Origin: Desulfurellaceae bacterium
GTDB taxonomy: Bacteria; Desulfobacterota; Binatia; Bin18
Reading direction: 5' to 3'
Length of the DNA stretch: 53,873 nucleotides
Assembly: GCA_021296095.1 (NCBI GenBank)
Contig: JAGWBB010000006.1
Span: forward strand, 2,730 to 56,602
The notes under the pieces are model-generated. The model was not told where the DNA came from. It made no database searches and saw only the letters and a program-made list of their open reading frames with translations. Both the position numbers and the translations under genes were made by a program. This document shows positions 37,319 to 46,501 of this stretch, in pieces; position 1 is the first letter of the stretch, and each line of letters starts with the position of its first letter.

Positions 37319-38530
37319 TTAGAGTTCCACCTCCGGTGTCCGCTCTTGTTCGTACATTTTCTTGAGAAAGGCGCGCCACTGACCGAACTGCTCTTTTGCC
37401 GTCCCGGTCAGCTTCTGGGTGTCTTGCTCAAACGCGACAACCTGGGGAGCGAGTTCAACGTCGATGGACTCGCCAAGCTCGTTGAGCGCATCGCGGTGGA
37501 CTTTGGCCTCCTTGTTCGTCTGAAAGCTTTTGCCGAGCATGACCGCACCGGCCACGCCGCTGGCGAGTCCTGCGGTTGTCGCGACCGTGCCAAGGCTGCC
37601 TTGGGGCGCCATGGCCATACCGGCAATGCCGAGGCCGACGAGCAGGGCGCCGGCGATCCCCTGAACGAGGGCTTTCCGCTTGGTCTGTCTCTCCGCCTCA
37701 CGTTCGGCCAAGCTGTGTTCCTGCCAGACCAGGTAGCTGGCGTCCATCTTATCGCTGAACACCCGGTAGTTGTCCTGCAGATCATCGACAAAAAGCTGAT
37801 CGCGGACACGAACGGCCTTAGTCCTCAGCAGCATCGGATCATCGCTGCTGGGATAACTGGCCAGAGCGAATTGACCGGCTTCCATTTTGAGATGTTCGGA
37901 GAAGGCTTCCTCGGTGAGGCTGACGCCAAAGCGGAGGTCGGTCAGCATTTTCAGCTGTTCCAGGGAGGCGGCCTGCCGCTGCTTGAGCTGTTCGACCAGG
38001 TAAGAGGCGGCGTTCCTGAACACCGGGTCGTAGGGGTCCAAGCCCGTGTTGCGGATGTTTGTGTGGAAACTGGAGGCGACCGTATGGCTGAAGGACTGGG
38101 CAAACCAGTCGGCGCCGGAGATATCCCGGACTTCCAGGTTGATGGCGACTTCCTCGCCGGTTGATTCCTGAATTGTGCCTATCACGTACAGGTCGCCGGT
38201 TGCGGTCGCATCGGGGGTGACCCGAACGGCCCCAAAGGCGCCAGTCTCTTCGAGCGCCAGTTTCAGTTTGTGGGCAAAGCGGTTGGCCTCGGCCCGTCGC
38301 AGTTCCGGCCATACCCCGTCCTCGGCGACACCCTCGGAGAGACCGGGATCAAAGACCGGAACAATAATGTCCAGTCTGGGTGCATTGCTGATCGGCTTGG
38401 GCGCGGGAGCGCGGGCTGAGGCAGACGAGGGTGGCAATCCGACGCTGTGAGTCGGCCTCAATCCTGGGCTGGCGGCGCAGCCTGAGAGCGTCAGGGCGAC
38501 ACACACCAGGTAGACGGTACACGTTTTCAC
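37319..38530 (-). CDS. Lipoprotein of unknown function with C-terminal glycine-rich helices
   Basis: A 403-residue protein. The signal peptide ends in a lipobox (LTLSGCAAS). A beta-rich region follows (LYVIGTIQESTGEEVAINLE, VRDISGADWFAQSFSH), then helices, then a hydrophobic Gly/Ala stretch (ALLVGLGIAGMAMAPQG). I use the GTG at 38530 with AGGTGG upstream, which gives a compact signal peptide; the frame is open to an ATG at 38602. No family recognised. It lies in the envelope cluster 26 bases after the next lipoprotein. Confidence 0.75.
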   Translation of the reverse strand: MKTCTVYLVCVALTLSGCAASPGLRPTHSVGLPPSSASARAPAPKPISNAPRLDIIVPVFDPGLSEGVAEDGVWPELRRAEANRFAHKLKLALEETGAFGAVRVTPDATATGDLYVIGTIQESTGEEVAINLEVRDISGADWFAQSFSHTVASSFHTNIRNTGLDPYDPVFRNAASYLVEQLKQRQAASLEQLKMLTDLRFGVSLTEEAFSEHLKMEAGQFALASYPSSDDPMLLRTKAVRVRDQLFVDDLQDNYRVFSDKMDASYLVWQEHSLAEREAERQTKRKALVQGIAGALLVGLGIAGMAMAPQGSLGTVATTAGLASGVAGAVMLGKSFQTNKEAKVHRDALNELGESIDVELAPQVVAFEQDTQKLTGTAKEQFGQWRAFLKKMYEQERTPEVEL

Positions 38531-38556
38531 CAATTCCACCTGGCACCTCAGCGCGC

Positions 38557-39276
38557 CTATTCTTGTACCGGCAGCCCCTTGTAGCGACGGTATTCGTTCC
38601 ATAACCGTTCCCGCATGTGCGGATCCTGTTCTTGCATGGCTGCCGCCCGGATCTGCGCCTCGAGGACGCTGTCGTTATCGGCAGCAGGAATGTCTTCCGG
38701 GAGCCTGCCGCTGCCAAGAACCGGCCGCCGTCCTATCGGCACCCGTCCGGCGGTCCTGTCCGGCGTTTCTTCCTCGCCACCCCCAGGCGGGCTCCCCAGG
38801 GCCGGGCCTAGCTCCGTCACGTCGGAGACCTGGGTTGAGCCTCCAAGCGCCCCAGCAGGAACCTGCGGATTCGTCTCGGTTCCCGATACCTCAGAAGAGG
38901 CGATTGAGCCGCCCGCTCCCAGCTCGGGAAAAGCGCCGCCACCAGCCCCTGGGACTGTATCGGCCACACCGCCGGCGGCGGCAGGGGACGATTCCCCACC
39001 AGCCTGGCTGTGGGCATTCCGGCGAGCGTCATATTTATTAAGCGAACGGGCCAGCGCCTGGTCCATGCGCTCGACGTTCTCTCCCTGGGTTAGCGATGGA
39101 TCGTTCTGGGAGCTGGCCTGGAGTTCCGGTTCGGTGATGGCGGGCGGTTGGGCCTGGGCTGAAGCCGGTGGCGGTCCGGGGGTCAGCGTTGAATTCTGTG
39201 TGCTCATTGAGGAGCATCCCGAGAGCATGAGGGCGAGACAGAGATGAGACACTGCTGCCTGCTTCGATACGTTCAT
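38557..39276 (-). CDS. Lipoprotein with long disordered Pro/Gly/Ser region
   Basis: A 239-residue protein. The signal peptide AAVSHLCLALMLSGCSS has a lipobox. The middle is low-complexity and rich in G, S, P, E and A, and the C-terminus is a short helix (LEAQIRAAAMQEQDPHMRER, LWNEYRRYKGLPVQE). The ATG at 39276 gives a normal signal peptide; the frame is open to 39357. First gene of the minus-strand envelope cluster; no family recognised. Confidence 0.7.
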   Translation of the reverse strand: MNVSKQAAVSHLCLALMLSGCSSMSTQNSTLTPGPPPASAQAQPPAITEPELQASSQNDPSLTQGENVERMDQALARSLNKYDARRNAHSQAGGESSPAAAGGVADTVPGAGGGAFPELGAGGSIASSEVSGTETNPQVPAGALGGSTQVSDVTELGPALGSPPGGGEEETPDRTAGRVPIGRRPVLGSGRLPEDIPAADNDSVLEAQIRAAAMQEQDPHMRERLWNEYRRYKGLPVQE

Positions 39277-39385
39277 ACAACACCTATGGGGGCCTGAGCG
39301 TGTGGTCCATCTCAGGGTATAACGTCTCATTCCTGTAATCAACATCGGCCTGTACACAGGCCAAGCGGATGATGAATGGGGACGC

Positions 39386-40465
39386 TCACTGAGATACGTG
39401 ACGGACGATGTCGGTGGCGCTCAGCAACTCAAAGCGAGTCTTTCCGAGCTGTTCGAGACACACGAATTTGACGCTGCCGGCCGAGACCTTCTTGTCTGCC
39501 TCAATGGCGGTGCGGAGGTACTGTTCGGCAATATCCGGCGGGATATCAACCGGTAAGCCGGCCCGTCTGATCAGGCGCACCAGACGGTCGCGGGTTTCCG
39601 CTCGGCACAGACCACGTTGCAGCGACAGCTTGGCGGCGAACGCCATACCGATGGCGACCGCCTCACCGTGCAAGAACCGTCCATAGCCGGTCGCACTCTC
39701 AACGGCGTGGCCCAGCGTATGGCCGAAGTTCAGGATTGCCCGGTAGTCGGCCTCTTGCTCGTCCGCCTCGACGACCTGCGCCTTGAGCTGACAGCAGGTC
39801 TTGATGATCGAGGTCAACAATACGGGCTCCAGTCCGAGCAGGCGGTCGAGTTGCTCTTCCAGGAGGACAAACAAGTCCGGGCTCAGAATCGCGCCGTACT
39901 TGATCACTTCCGCAAGGCCGGCCACAAACTCACGCTGGGGCAGGGTTGTGAGCGTATCAACATCAATGAGGACAAGACGCGGCTGGTAGAAGGCTCCGAT
40001 CAAATTCTTGCCGGCCGGATGATTGACGGCGGTTTTTCCGCCTACGCTGGCGTCAATCTGGGCTAACAGCGTTGTCGGCACCTGGATAAAAGGGACGCCG
40101 CGCTGAAACGTGGCGGCAGCAAACCCGGTCAGGTCCCCAATCACCCCGCCGCCCAAAGCGATCAGCGCAGAACGGCGCTCAATCCGTCCCTCGATCAGCT
40201 TGTCATACACCAGGGACAGCGTCGCAAGGTCCTTGCGCTGTTCACCGGGCGGCAGCACGATCACCCACGGTTCATACCCGGCCTCGCTCAGGCCGGTGAC
40301 CAGCGGCTCGCGGTAATACGGAGCGATATTGCTATCCGTCACCACCGCAACGCGCCTGGTGGTCAGGCCCCGCTCGCTCAGCAGCGAACCAAGGTTGGCC
40401 AGGACTCCGGACCCAATTCCGATGGGGTAGGAGCGTTGGCCGAGATCAACCGTAATGCTCTCCAT
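39386..40465 (-). CDS. aroB: 3-dehydroquinate synthase
   Basis: A 359-residue AroB, second step of the shikimate pathway, NAD-dependent with a metal. Motifs: ALGGGVIGDLTGFAAATFQR, VPTTLLAQIDASVGGKTAVN, and the metal-binding FGHTLGHAVE and HGEAVAIGM. It follows aroK by 28 bases. Confidence 0.97.
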   Translation of the reverse strand: MESITVDLGQRSYPIGIGSGVLANLGSLLSERGLTTRRVAVVTDSNIAPYYREPLVTGLSEAGYEPWVIVLPPGEQRKDLATLSLVYDKLIEGRIERRSALIALGGGVIGDLTGFAAATFQRGVPFIQVPTTLLAQIDASVGGKTAVNHPAGKNLIGAFYQPRLVLIDVDTLTTLPQREFVAGLAEVIKYGAILSPDLFVLLEEQLDRLLGLEPVLLTSIIKTCCQLKAQVVEADEQEADYRAILNFGHTLGHAVESATGYGRFLHGEAVAIGMAFAAKLSLQRGLCRAETRDRLVRLIRRAGLPVDIPPDIAEQYLRTAIEADKKVSAGSVKFVCLEQLGKTRFELLSATDIVRHVSQ

Positions 40466-40493
40466 ATGCAGCCGTGTGGATGGCCGGACTGTC

Positions 40494-41012
40494 TTAGACT
40501 CGGGCGTAGTCCCGATATGCGTTCAGCACGACCGCAACAACCTGTTCCACACTCTGCTGTGAGGTGTCAATAGTGAGCTGTGCCCTGGCATAGGCATCGG
40601 ACCGACGTGCCAGCAGGCTCCGAATTGTCGACAGGGGATCTTCGGCCTGTAAGAGCGGACGGTCGGTGTTCCCTCGTACCCGGGCGAAAATGACCTCAGG
40701 CGTCGCGGTCAGGCATATCAGCAAACCGCTGTTTTGCAGCTGCTGGGCGTTGGCCGGATCGACAATTGCCCCACCGCCGGTGGCGATCACGCACCGCTGG
40801 TCTTGACACACCCGGGCGATCACCCGCCGTTCCTGCCCACGGAAATAGGCTTCTCCCTTTTCTGCAAAGAGCTGTCGGATAGAGGTGCCGAGTTCCTGCT
40901 CGATAATGAGGTCTGTGTCGATGAACCGCCACCCCAACCGCTTGGCCAGACGTCTGCCGACCTGGGTCTTGCCAGTCCCCATGAAGCCGGTCAGTATGAT
41001 GTTGTCCGGCAT
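40494..41012 (-). CDS. aroK: Shikimate kinase
   Basis: A 172-residue AroK. Walker A GFMGTGKTQVGRRLA, shikimate-binding DTDLIIEQE and ATGGGAI, lid R's in RGNTDRPLL. Phosphorylates shikimate. It forms a pair with aroB after pilQ, a common order in proteobacteria. Confidence 0.96.
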   Translation of the reverse strand: MPDNIILTGFMGTGKTQVGRRLAKRLGWRFIDTDLIIEQELGTSIRQLFAEKGEAYFRGQERRVIARVCQDQRCVIATGGGAIVDPANAQQLQNSGLLICLTATPEVIFARVRGNTDRPLLQAEDPLSTIRSLLARRSDAYARAQLTIDTSQQSVEQVVAVVLNAYRDYARV

Positions 41013-41175
41013 ACAGACAGACCTTCAGGTCAGGAATCCCAACCACCATTCCTTGCCAGCCCACCGTCCTGACCTGAGGTCTGTTCCACCTCTCCACTCC
41101 CCCTCAACACTGATGTTTTCCTTCCTCTTGAGTAGGCACACCTGTGTCGTAATCTTGCCTTGAGGCAATTTTTCT

Positions 41176-41228
41176 GATAGGGGTGAGGACAACACTTAAG
41201 GGAAAGTTTCCCCCTCCTCACCCCTATC
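41176..41228. repeat. 53-base palindrome in the aroK-pilQ spacer
   Basis: Perfect 14-base arms GATAGGGGTGAGGA (41176-41189) and TCCTCACCCCTATC (41215-41228) around a 25-base centre. Size and structure fit class B; the sequence does not match the core well. Confidence 0.8.
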
Positions 41229-41276
41229 TCATCCCTGTCATTCCACAACCACCACTACCCAACCACCACATCGACA

Positions 41277-41374
41277 GGGACACTCGGAGGCTCGAAGTTA
41301 AGAAGCGTGTTGCCCCCGCTTCCGCCACTCCGCCGCCCCACCTCACCACTAACAGTCAAGCCTCCGAGTGTCCC
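41277..41374. repeat. 98-base inverted repeat at the pilQ 3' end
   Basis: Perfect 16-base arms GGGACACTCGGAGGCT (41277-41292) and AGCCTCCGAGTGTCCC (41359-41374) are separated by 66 bases. The right arm encodes the last residues of PilQ (WDTRRLDC) and the stop lies just inside. The larger spacing sets it apart from the other palindromes. The aroK-pilQ spacer (41013-41348) otherwise holds no gene that I can support. Confidence 0.8.
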
Positions 41375-43511
41375 AGCCACGCTCTCTTTCGCTCAGCCCT
41401 CCTTCCCGCCACACTCCCTCCGCGGCCGTTCCAGCGGCCGGCGGCAGCCTATCCGAAGCAGTCGCGCCCGGTCTTCGGGAACGTTTCTCCCACAGCTGTT
41501 GAGCCGTCGGCAAGCCGACGGGTGACACCCCAGCGGTCAATCGCGGGGTGGTAAAAACCAGCAGTTCATCTTTGGTTTTGCTCCGGTTTTTGCCACGGAA
41601 GAGCCAACCAAAGCCAGGCAGATTGCGCAGGTATGGAATCCCGGTTTCGTCCTGTCTGAGGTCATCCTGGAGAATGCCGCCCAAGACAAAGGTGTCTCCG
41701 GCTTTGATCAGAATGTTCGAACTCGCCGTCCGCGTCAGCACATCCGGGATCTGAGGAAACCCCGACCCGGCCGGAATGCTGGGGGTGGCAAGCTCACTGC
41801 TCTCGGCGTTGATTTCCAGCAGGATATATCCATCCGAAGAAATTTGAGGCACGACTTCGAGGGTAATACCCACATCAAACTCCTCAAACGCGTCGCTTCC
41901 GCCAGTCGTCCCCGGTCCGCCGACCACCGTGTTGCCGGAGATGATCGGAACCCGGACTTCGCGCCGATTCCGGATCTGGGCCGGGGTGTTGTTGATCGTC
42001 ACTACCCGAGGGCGGGAAATGACCCGGGCTTTACCCTGGGTTTCAAGCGCGCTGAGGCGCAGATTGAGGGCTTGCGAACCGTCGAGCGAACCCAGGAACA
42101 GATCCAGCGCCGGCGCACCAAGCGCGGCCGGAAAATCGGCGATAAACGGCACGCCACCGGTTCCGAGCGCCCCAACTCCACCCACGCCGAGGGTACCTGG
42201 AAAATTGACACCTGTGGGATTGCCGCTCGCCGGACCGGTCGCATAACGAGAGCCCCACTGAATCCCGAGGTCGCGCGCCAGATTTTCGCTGGCGGTGACA
42301 ATATACGATTCGATAATGACCTGGGGCGTCTGGATATCGATGTTTTTTATCAACTCCTGAACGGCAACAATATGCTCCGGTGTATCGCGCAGAATGAGAA
42401 CGTTTGAGGTGGAATCCGCAGCAATTGTGCCGCGTGGGGACATCAGCGCCACCCCACCCCCGTCGGAGTCGGCTTCGTGGCTGATCAATTCAACCACTTC
42501 GGTCGCTTTGACATAATTGATCGTCAGATAGACCGTCTCAAGATCAGCGAGCTGCTGTTCCACCTGTTTGGCCGCCAAACGCGCAGTGCGTTCCTGTTCC
42601 AGGCGTTGTGAGGTAGAAACCGTCACGACATTGCCCGACTGCATCTTCTCCAGCCCGTTGGCCTGCAACAGCACGTCGAGCGCTTGATCCCAGGGCACCT
42701 CAACGAGCTTCAGGGTCACCCGCGCCTGCACATCATCGGTGGCAATAATATTGAAACCGCTGACATCAGCCAGGATACGGAAAACATCGTGAATATCGGC
42801 GTTTCTGAAGTCGAGCGAGATGTGTGTTCCGGTATAGGCCGGTTCCGGGACTTCGGCACGAGCGATTAGGGCAGAGCTGCGCTGTCCGGATTCGGGTACC
42901 GCATCGGCCGGCAGCTGGGAGGGCTGGGGCTGCTGTCGCGCTGGGGCGGGCGTTCCAGGAATATCGGCAGAGGTGTCTTCGGCAGCCATCAGCACCTGGG
43001 TGTTCGACATCTGGGGCGTGGCAGACACGTCCTGCTTGTGGCCGAGATAGGCCGTGATCACACTCTCGCGCTGGTCGACCGAAAAGGGGGGGACCTCTTC
43101 GCTCTCCATATCGATGACCAGACGGATTCGGCCCTGGTAGGTGCTGATCCGCACGGCTGAAACCAGCTGGTCCAGCGTATCATAGGTTTCGACTTGGGGC
43201 TGGGACGCAATCGGCCCTTGGACATCAATCACCAGACGACTCGGGTCCCGTAAGGGGAAATAATCGATGCCGTGGGGCGGTTGGGAAAATTGAAACTGCA
43301 CGCGGCGCTGTCCGGCCGTTTCGGTCAGGCGCACTTCCTGGATCAGGAGCGGGTCGGCCGGTTCAACCTGGCGGGCAGACGCGGTGATGGCTGGGACAGC
43401 AGCCGGCGTCGGGCCGGGCACCTGGGCCGCACACGCGCCCAGGCCGAGAGCCAGACAGACTCCGACCGCTGTCCTTGACGCCTGTATCATCCATCCCTGT
43501 CGCATCGTCAT
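41349..43511 (-). CDS. pilQ: Type IV pilus secretin PilQ
   Basis: A 720-residue outer-membrane secretin. It has a lipoprotein-like signal (LALGLGACAA), an AMIN domain (VQFQFSQPPHGIDYFPLRDP), an STN domain (ISLDFRNADIHDVFRILADV), an N1-type domain (NYVKATEVVELISHEADSDG) and the secretin core with VISRPRVVTINNTPAQIRN-type beta segments and FVLGGILQDDLRQDETGIPY. It is the pore for the pilus. The last 60 residues are unconserved and end in the 98-base inverted repeat. Confidence 0.95.
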   Translation of the reverse strand: MTMRQGWMIQASRTAVGVCLALGLGACAAQVPGPTPAAVPAITASARQVEPADPLLIQEVRLTETAGQRRVQFQFSQPPHGIDYFPLRDPSRLVIDVQGPIASQPQVETYDTLDQLVSAVRISTYQGRIRLVIDMESEEVPPFSVDQRESVITAYLGHKQDVSATPQMSNTQVLMAAEDTSADIPGTPAPARQQPQPSQLPADAVPESGQRSSALIARAEVPEPAYTGTHISLDFRNADIHDVFRILADVSGFNIIATDDVQARVTLKLVEVPWDQALDVLLQANGLEKMQSGNVVTVSTSQRLEQERTARLAAKQVEQQLADLETVYLTINYVKATEVVELISHEADSDGGGVALMSPRGTIAADSTSNVLILRDTPEHIVAVQELIKNIDIQTPQVIIESYIVTASENLARDLGIQWGSRYATGPASGNPTGVNFPGTLGVGGVGALGTGGVPFIADFPAALGAPALDLFLGSLDGSQALNLRLSALETQGKARVISRPRVVTINNTPAQIRNRREVRVPIISGNTVVGGPGTTGGSDAFEEFDVGITLEVVPQISSDGYILLEINAESSELATPSIPAGSGFPQIPDVLTRTASSNILIKAGDTFVLGGILQDDLRQDETGIPYLRNLPGFGWLFRGKNRSKTKDELLVFTTPRLTAGVSPVGLPTAQQLWEKRSRRPGATASDRLPPAAGTAAEGVWREGGLSERERGWDTRRLDC

Positions 43512-43538
43512 ACCCGTGGCCGCCCTGGCACCGCCAGC

Positions 43539-44045
43539 CTAGCGCTGTGTCTCCCGGGCTGGGGCAGCCGTAGCCGCCATCAGTGTGAGTTCATGCTGGG
43601 TGCGCTGCGGCTTGCCGGACACGTTGGCCTCGTACTCCTCGATAATGATCCGGCGTGGTTCAATCGTTTTCACCACGCCTCCCCGTGGCCCGATCTGCGT
43701 TCCCGGACTCACAACGTAGGCAGAGCCGGTATGATCTTCGACCAGGGCTCTGGCGTGTTCGGTATTCATGACAATGCCAACCAGCCGGACCTGCTCCAGT
43801 TCAATCCCTTGCAGCGGGCTGTGGAGCTCGGCACTCGGCTCTGGAGACTCGCTCAGCTGCGAAAAAGGGGAAGAAAACGGGTCGCGTTTGCCCCTTGGAT
43901 CGTAAGCGTCCTGCGCATCTGCGGGTTCTGCCGGTCGGGGCTCCACCTGCGTCCACACCCAACCGGGGCAAATCAGCATGGCAAGGATTGCGCCCAGGCA
44001 CGCAACGCTCCGGGCGACGGCGGGTTCGGTCCAAGACACACACAT
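43539..44045 (-). CDS. pilP: Type IV pilus assembly protein PilP
   Basis: A 168-residue PilP-like protein between pilQ and pilO. It has an N-terminal hydrophobic signal (ACLGAILAMLICPGW), the PilP-type segments GKRDPFSSPF and LEQVRLVGIVMNTEHARALV, and VSPGTQIGPRGGVVKTIEPR. PilP links the PilNO inner-membrane complex to PilQ. The ATG at 44045 is chosen for a compact signal; the frame is open to 44153 within pilO. Confidence 0.88.
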   Translation of the reverse strand: MCVSWTEPAVARSVACLGAILAMLICPGWVWTQVEPRPAEPADAQDAYDPRGKRDPFSSPFSQLSESPEPSAELHSPLQGIELEQVRLVGIVMNTEHARALVEDHTGSAYVVSPGTQIGPRGGVVKTIEPRRIIIEEYEANVSGKPQRTQHELTLMAATAAPARETQR

Positions 44046-44067
44046 GGCGACTTTGTCCTTCCCCCTC

Positions 44068-44673
44068 TTATGCCCGCTCTTCATGCGTGGCCTGCTCGGC
44101 CAGTTCGTCTTCACTGAGCAGGCGATAGGTTGTGGCAAAAAAGGACGTTTCAACCTGACCGCCGGCCCCAGCCGTCTCCTGATCCGGTTTTTTCATGCTC
44201 AGGCTGCCGATATGCACGATCCGGTCGAGCTGCCTGACCCGGTCAAAGAACAGCGCGGTCTGGTGGTAGCCGCCTCTGACCGACATCTCGACAGGAATCT
44301 CGACATATACGGTTTTTTTGACCTCGGGCTGCTGCCGAAACAGAACCACCTCCAGGCCAGCAGCCTGGACGAGGCCCGCAACCTGACGCAGCAGCTGTGC
44401 GGTCTGAGTGTGTTCGGGCAACCGGGTCCTGAGTTCGGTCAAGCGGCGCTCGGTGGCGGCGACATTGTCCCGGATTGTCCCGTCCTGGGCCACCTGGATC
44501 TGGAGGCGGTGCCGCTCGGCCCGCAGGGCGGCGAGCTTCGTGTGGTAACGGGCGATCTGGTCTGCCTGCGGGAAATGGAGGCCAGACAGGTACCCCCCGG
44601 CCAGCAGGGCAACGGCTAAACCGTACACCAAGAGGCGGGTTTGCAGGCGCAGATCAAAAAAATCGTCCAACAT
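44068..44673 (-). CDS. pilO: Type IV pilus assembly protein PilO
   Basis: A 201-residue inner-membrane protein: helix LLVYGLAVALLAGGYLSGLH, coiled coil (YHTKLAALRAERHRLQIQVA), and the ferredoxin-like domain with VYVEIPVEMSVRGGYHQTAL. It forms the alignment subcomplex with PilN and follows pilN by 15 bases. Confidence 0.9.
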   Translation of the reverse strand: MLDDFFDLRLQTRLLVYGLAVALLAGGYLSGLHFPQADQIARYHTKLAALRAERHRLQIQVAQDGTIRDNVAATERRLTELRTRLPEHTQTAQLLRQVAGLVQAAGLEVVLFRQQPEVKKTVYVEIPVEMSVRGGYHQTALFFDRVRQLDRIVHIGSLSMKKPDQETAGAGGQVETSFFATTYRLLSEDELAEQATHEERA

Positions 44674-44688
44674 ATGGCCCCATCACGC

Positions 44689-45342
44689 TCAGCGTGTCTG
44701 TTCGATAAACTCCCGCAGCTGATCGGCTTTTTCCTGTGTCAATGGCCGCTCAGCAGCCTCGGCTGCCAGCCCGGCCGAGGTATTGCGCCCATCGGTCACC
44801 CCACTCTCAATCACAAAGCGGGTGAGCGACGGCGCTCCGGCCGGCACCTGCTCTCGGACCGTTTCGCGGATCTCAACGTTCTCAAAGTAGGCCGACTGGG
44901 CCAGATTATGGGCGAAGGAGGCAACCGTCTGGTTGTCAACCGCCCGCCCCTCAAGCCTGGCCGAGCCAGCGCGCTCGGCGAACTCCGTCAACCATGCAAA
45001 TTCAGGCGTATGGACGCTCAGATCGTCCAGAATCCGCACCGCCCTGGCCCGGCTTTGAGAGGACAGAAGTTCCTGAATAAGATTGATTTTCTCCTCCATC
45101 CGGGCTTGCTCTTGCCGGTGGCTGAGGAGAGCCGCGGCATGCTCACGCAGAGGACCCAATTCGCTTTCCAGACGGCCCTGCTGCGCGATGAGAGCCTGGG
45201 CTTGGCTCGACTGTGCGGTGTACATTGAGCCAAAGGTGCCCAGGCTTGCCACAAGCAGCGCGCCGGCAAGGACGCCCTCCGTTCGGTGTGAAGGGCTGAT
45301 CTCTTGGCCGACATCGGCGAGAAGATTGATCCGAATACTCAC
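44689..45342 (-). CDS. pilN: Type IV pilus assembly protein PilN
   Basis: A 217-residue PilN: cytoplasmic N-terminus IRINLLAD (the conserved PilM-binding motif INLL), one membrane helix (LAGALLVASLGTFGSMYTAQ) and a coiled coil/ferredoxin-like domain. It starts at GTG 45342, which overlaps the pilM stop (GTGA), so the two are coupled. Confidence 0.92.
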   Translation of the reverse strand: MSIRINLLADVGQEISPSHRTEGVLAGALLVASLGTFGSMYTAQSSQAQALIAQQGRLESELGPLREHAAALLSHRQEQARMEEKINLIQELLSSQSRARAVRILDDLSVHTPEFAWLTEFAERAGSARLEGRAVDNQTVASFAHNLAQSAYFENVEIRETVREQVPAGAPSLTRFVIESGVTDGRNTSAGLAAEAAERPLTQEKADQLREFIEQTR

Positions 45343-46439
45343 CTGTCCCCCGGTCGTCTGGTGGCCAGCCCAACACTGATGGCAAAGCTGGCGGCATGGC
45401 GGTCGAGCCATACGTCATCAACGTGTGGATGCACGTCCAGCAGGCGGAAGGGTGCAAAAATCTCGGTCTTTACCCCCAGACGTGCCGCCATGGTCGGAAC
45501 GAGGCCCGGCAGACGGGCGCTGGCCCCGCTGACATAAATCGTATGCAGTTGGTCCTGGCCCGTGTCCGACCAGGCAAAGCGCAGTCCACGCTGGACTTCA
45601 TCCACCAAGTGCTGGGCTGCTCGGGCGAGAAGGGGCTGGACGGCGTCCTGATCTTCAGCACCCAGCTTGAGCCTCTCGGCCTGCCCGTGGTCAATACCCA
45701 ACTCCTGGGTGAGGAAGTGAGTGAGGTGCTGCCCGCCAACTGGCACCTCGGCGGTAGACGCCGACTGCCCATCTTTGACGATATGAATGGCAGCGGACTG
45801 CGCGCCAATATCAATCAGGCCAATCGTCTCGTCGGGCTCGGCTTGGTAGTTAAGTTCAAACCCGTTTTCGAGGGCAAAATAGTCAACATCAACGATACGC
45901 GGCACGAGGCCGGCCTGACGCATCGCCGTCACATACCCCTCAAGCACGTCTTTGCGGACTGCAACGAGCAGAACATCGACAGTCTGGGCGTCTTCGGTCC
46001 GACTCAGTACCTGGTAATCAAGGCTCATATCTTCGAGGCTCTCGGGGATGACGTTGCCGGCCTCGAACAAAATGCTCTGGTGCAGCTCGCTCGGTTCCTG
46101 GGCTGGAAGAGTCAGACGCTTACTGACCACGACAGAGCCAGGCAGGGCCGTGACCACATCGGTGGTTTTGATCTGATGCGCCTCTATCAGGCCCTGGAGA
46201 GAAGCGGAAAGTCTGGCCGGATCGTGAATCAGGCCGGCCTGGACGGTGTCTGACGGGAGGGGCTCAATACCGGCCTGCATGACCTGCAGGGCGCCATCGG
46301 TGTCCTGTATTTCGAGCATTTTGACCGCGCTTGTCCCGATGTCCAGGGTCAGATAGGTTTTCTCCCCTCGGAATGAAACCGAAACGGGTCGGAGGACTTT
46401 TTGAAAGAAATCCCCTATGCCGCTCACAAGAGCCGTCAT
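45339..46439 (-). CDS. pilM: Type IV pilus assembly protein PilM
   Basis: A 366-residue actin-like PilM: LTLDIGTSAVKMLEIQDTDG, VVTALPGSVVVSKRLTLPAQ, IGLIDIGAQSAAIHIVKDGQ and IYVSGASARLPGLVPTMAAR, the phosphate-binding and connector motifs of the actin fold. It binds PilN in the cytoplasm. The ATG at 46439 gives family length; the frame is open to 46523. Confidence 0.94.
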   Translation of the reverse strand: MTALVSGIGDFFQKVLRPVSVSFRGEKTYLTLDIGTSAVKMLEIQDTDGALQVMQAGIEPLPSDTVQAGLIHDPARLSASLQGLIEAHQIKTTDVVTALPGSVVVSKRLTLPAQEPSELHQSILFEAGNVIPESLEDMSLDYQVLSRTEDAQTVDVLLVAVRKDVLEGYVTAMRQAGLVPRIVDVDYFALENGFELNYQAEPDETIGLIDIGAQSAAIHIVKDGQSASTAEVPVGGQHLTHFLTQELGIDHGQAERLKLGAEDQDAVQPLLARAAQHLVDEVQRGLRFAWSDTGQDQLHTIYVSGASARLPGLVPTMAARLGVKTEIFAPFRLLDVHPHVDDVWLDRHAASFAISVGLATRRPGDR

Positions 46440-46472
46440 AAAAGTTCCAAGTTCTAGTCTTTTCAGGCACTT

Positions 46473-46501
46473 AATATTGCAAACAAAAAGCATATTGTCA
46501 A
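46473..46501 (-). promoter_or_regulatory. Candidate sigma70-type promoter for pilM
   Basis: On the minus strand, TTGACA (46501-46496) is followed after 17 bases by AATATT (46478-46473), about 35 bases before the pilM ATG. The -35 box is consensus; the -10 is weak. Confidence 0.5.

Noticed and set aside
41153-41173. Terminator-like hairpin TTGCC/GGCAA followed by T5 on the plus strand
   Set aside because: No plus-strand gene ends here; aroK and pilQ are on the minus strand. The five-base stem is weak.
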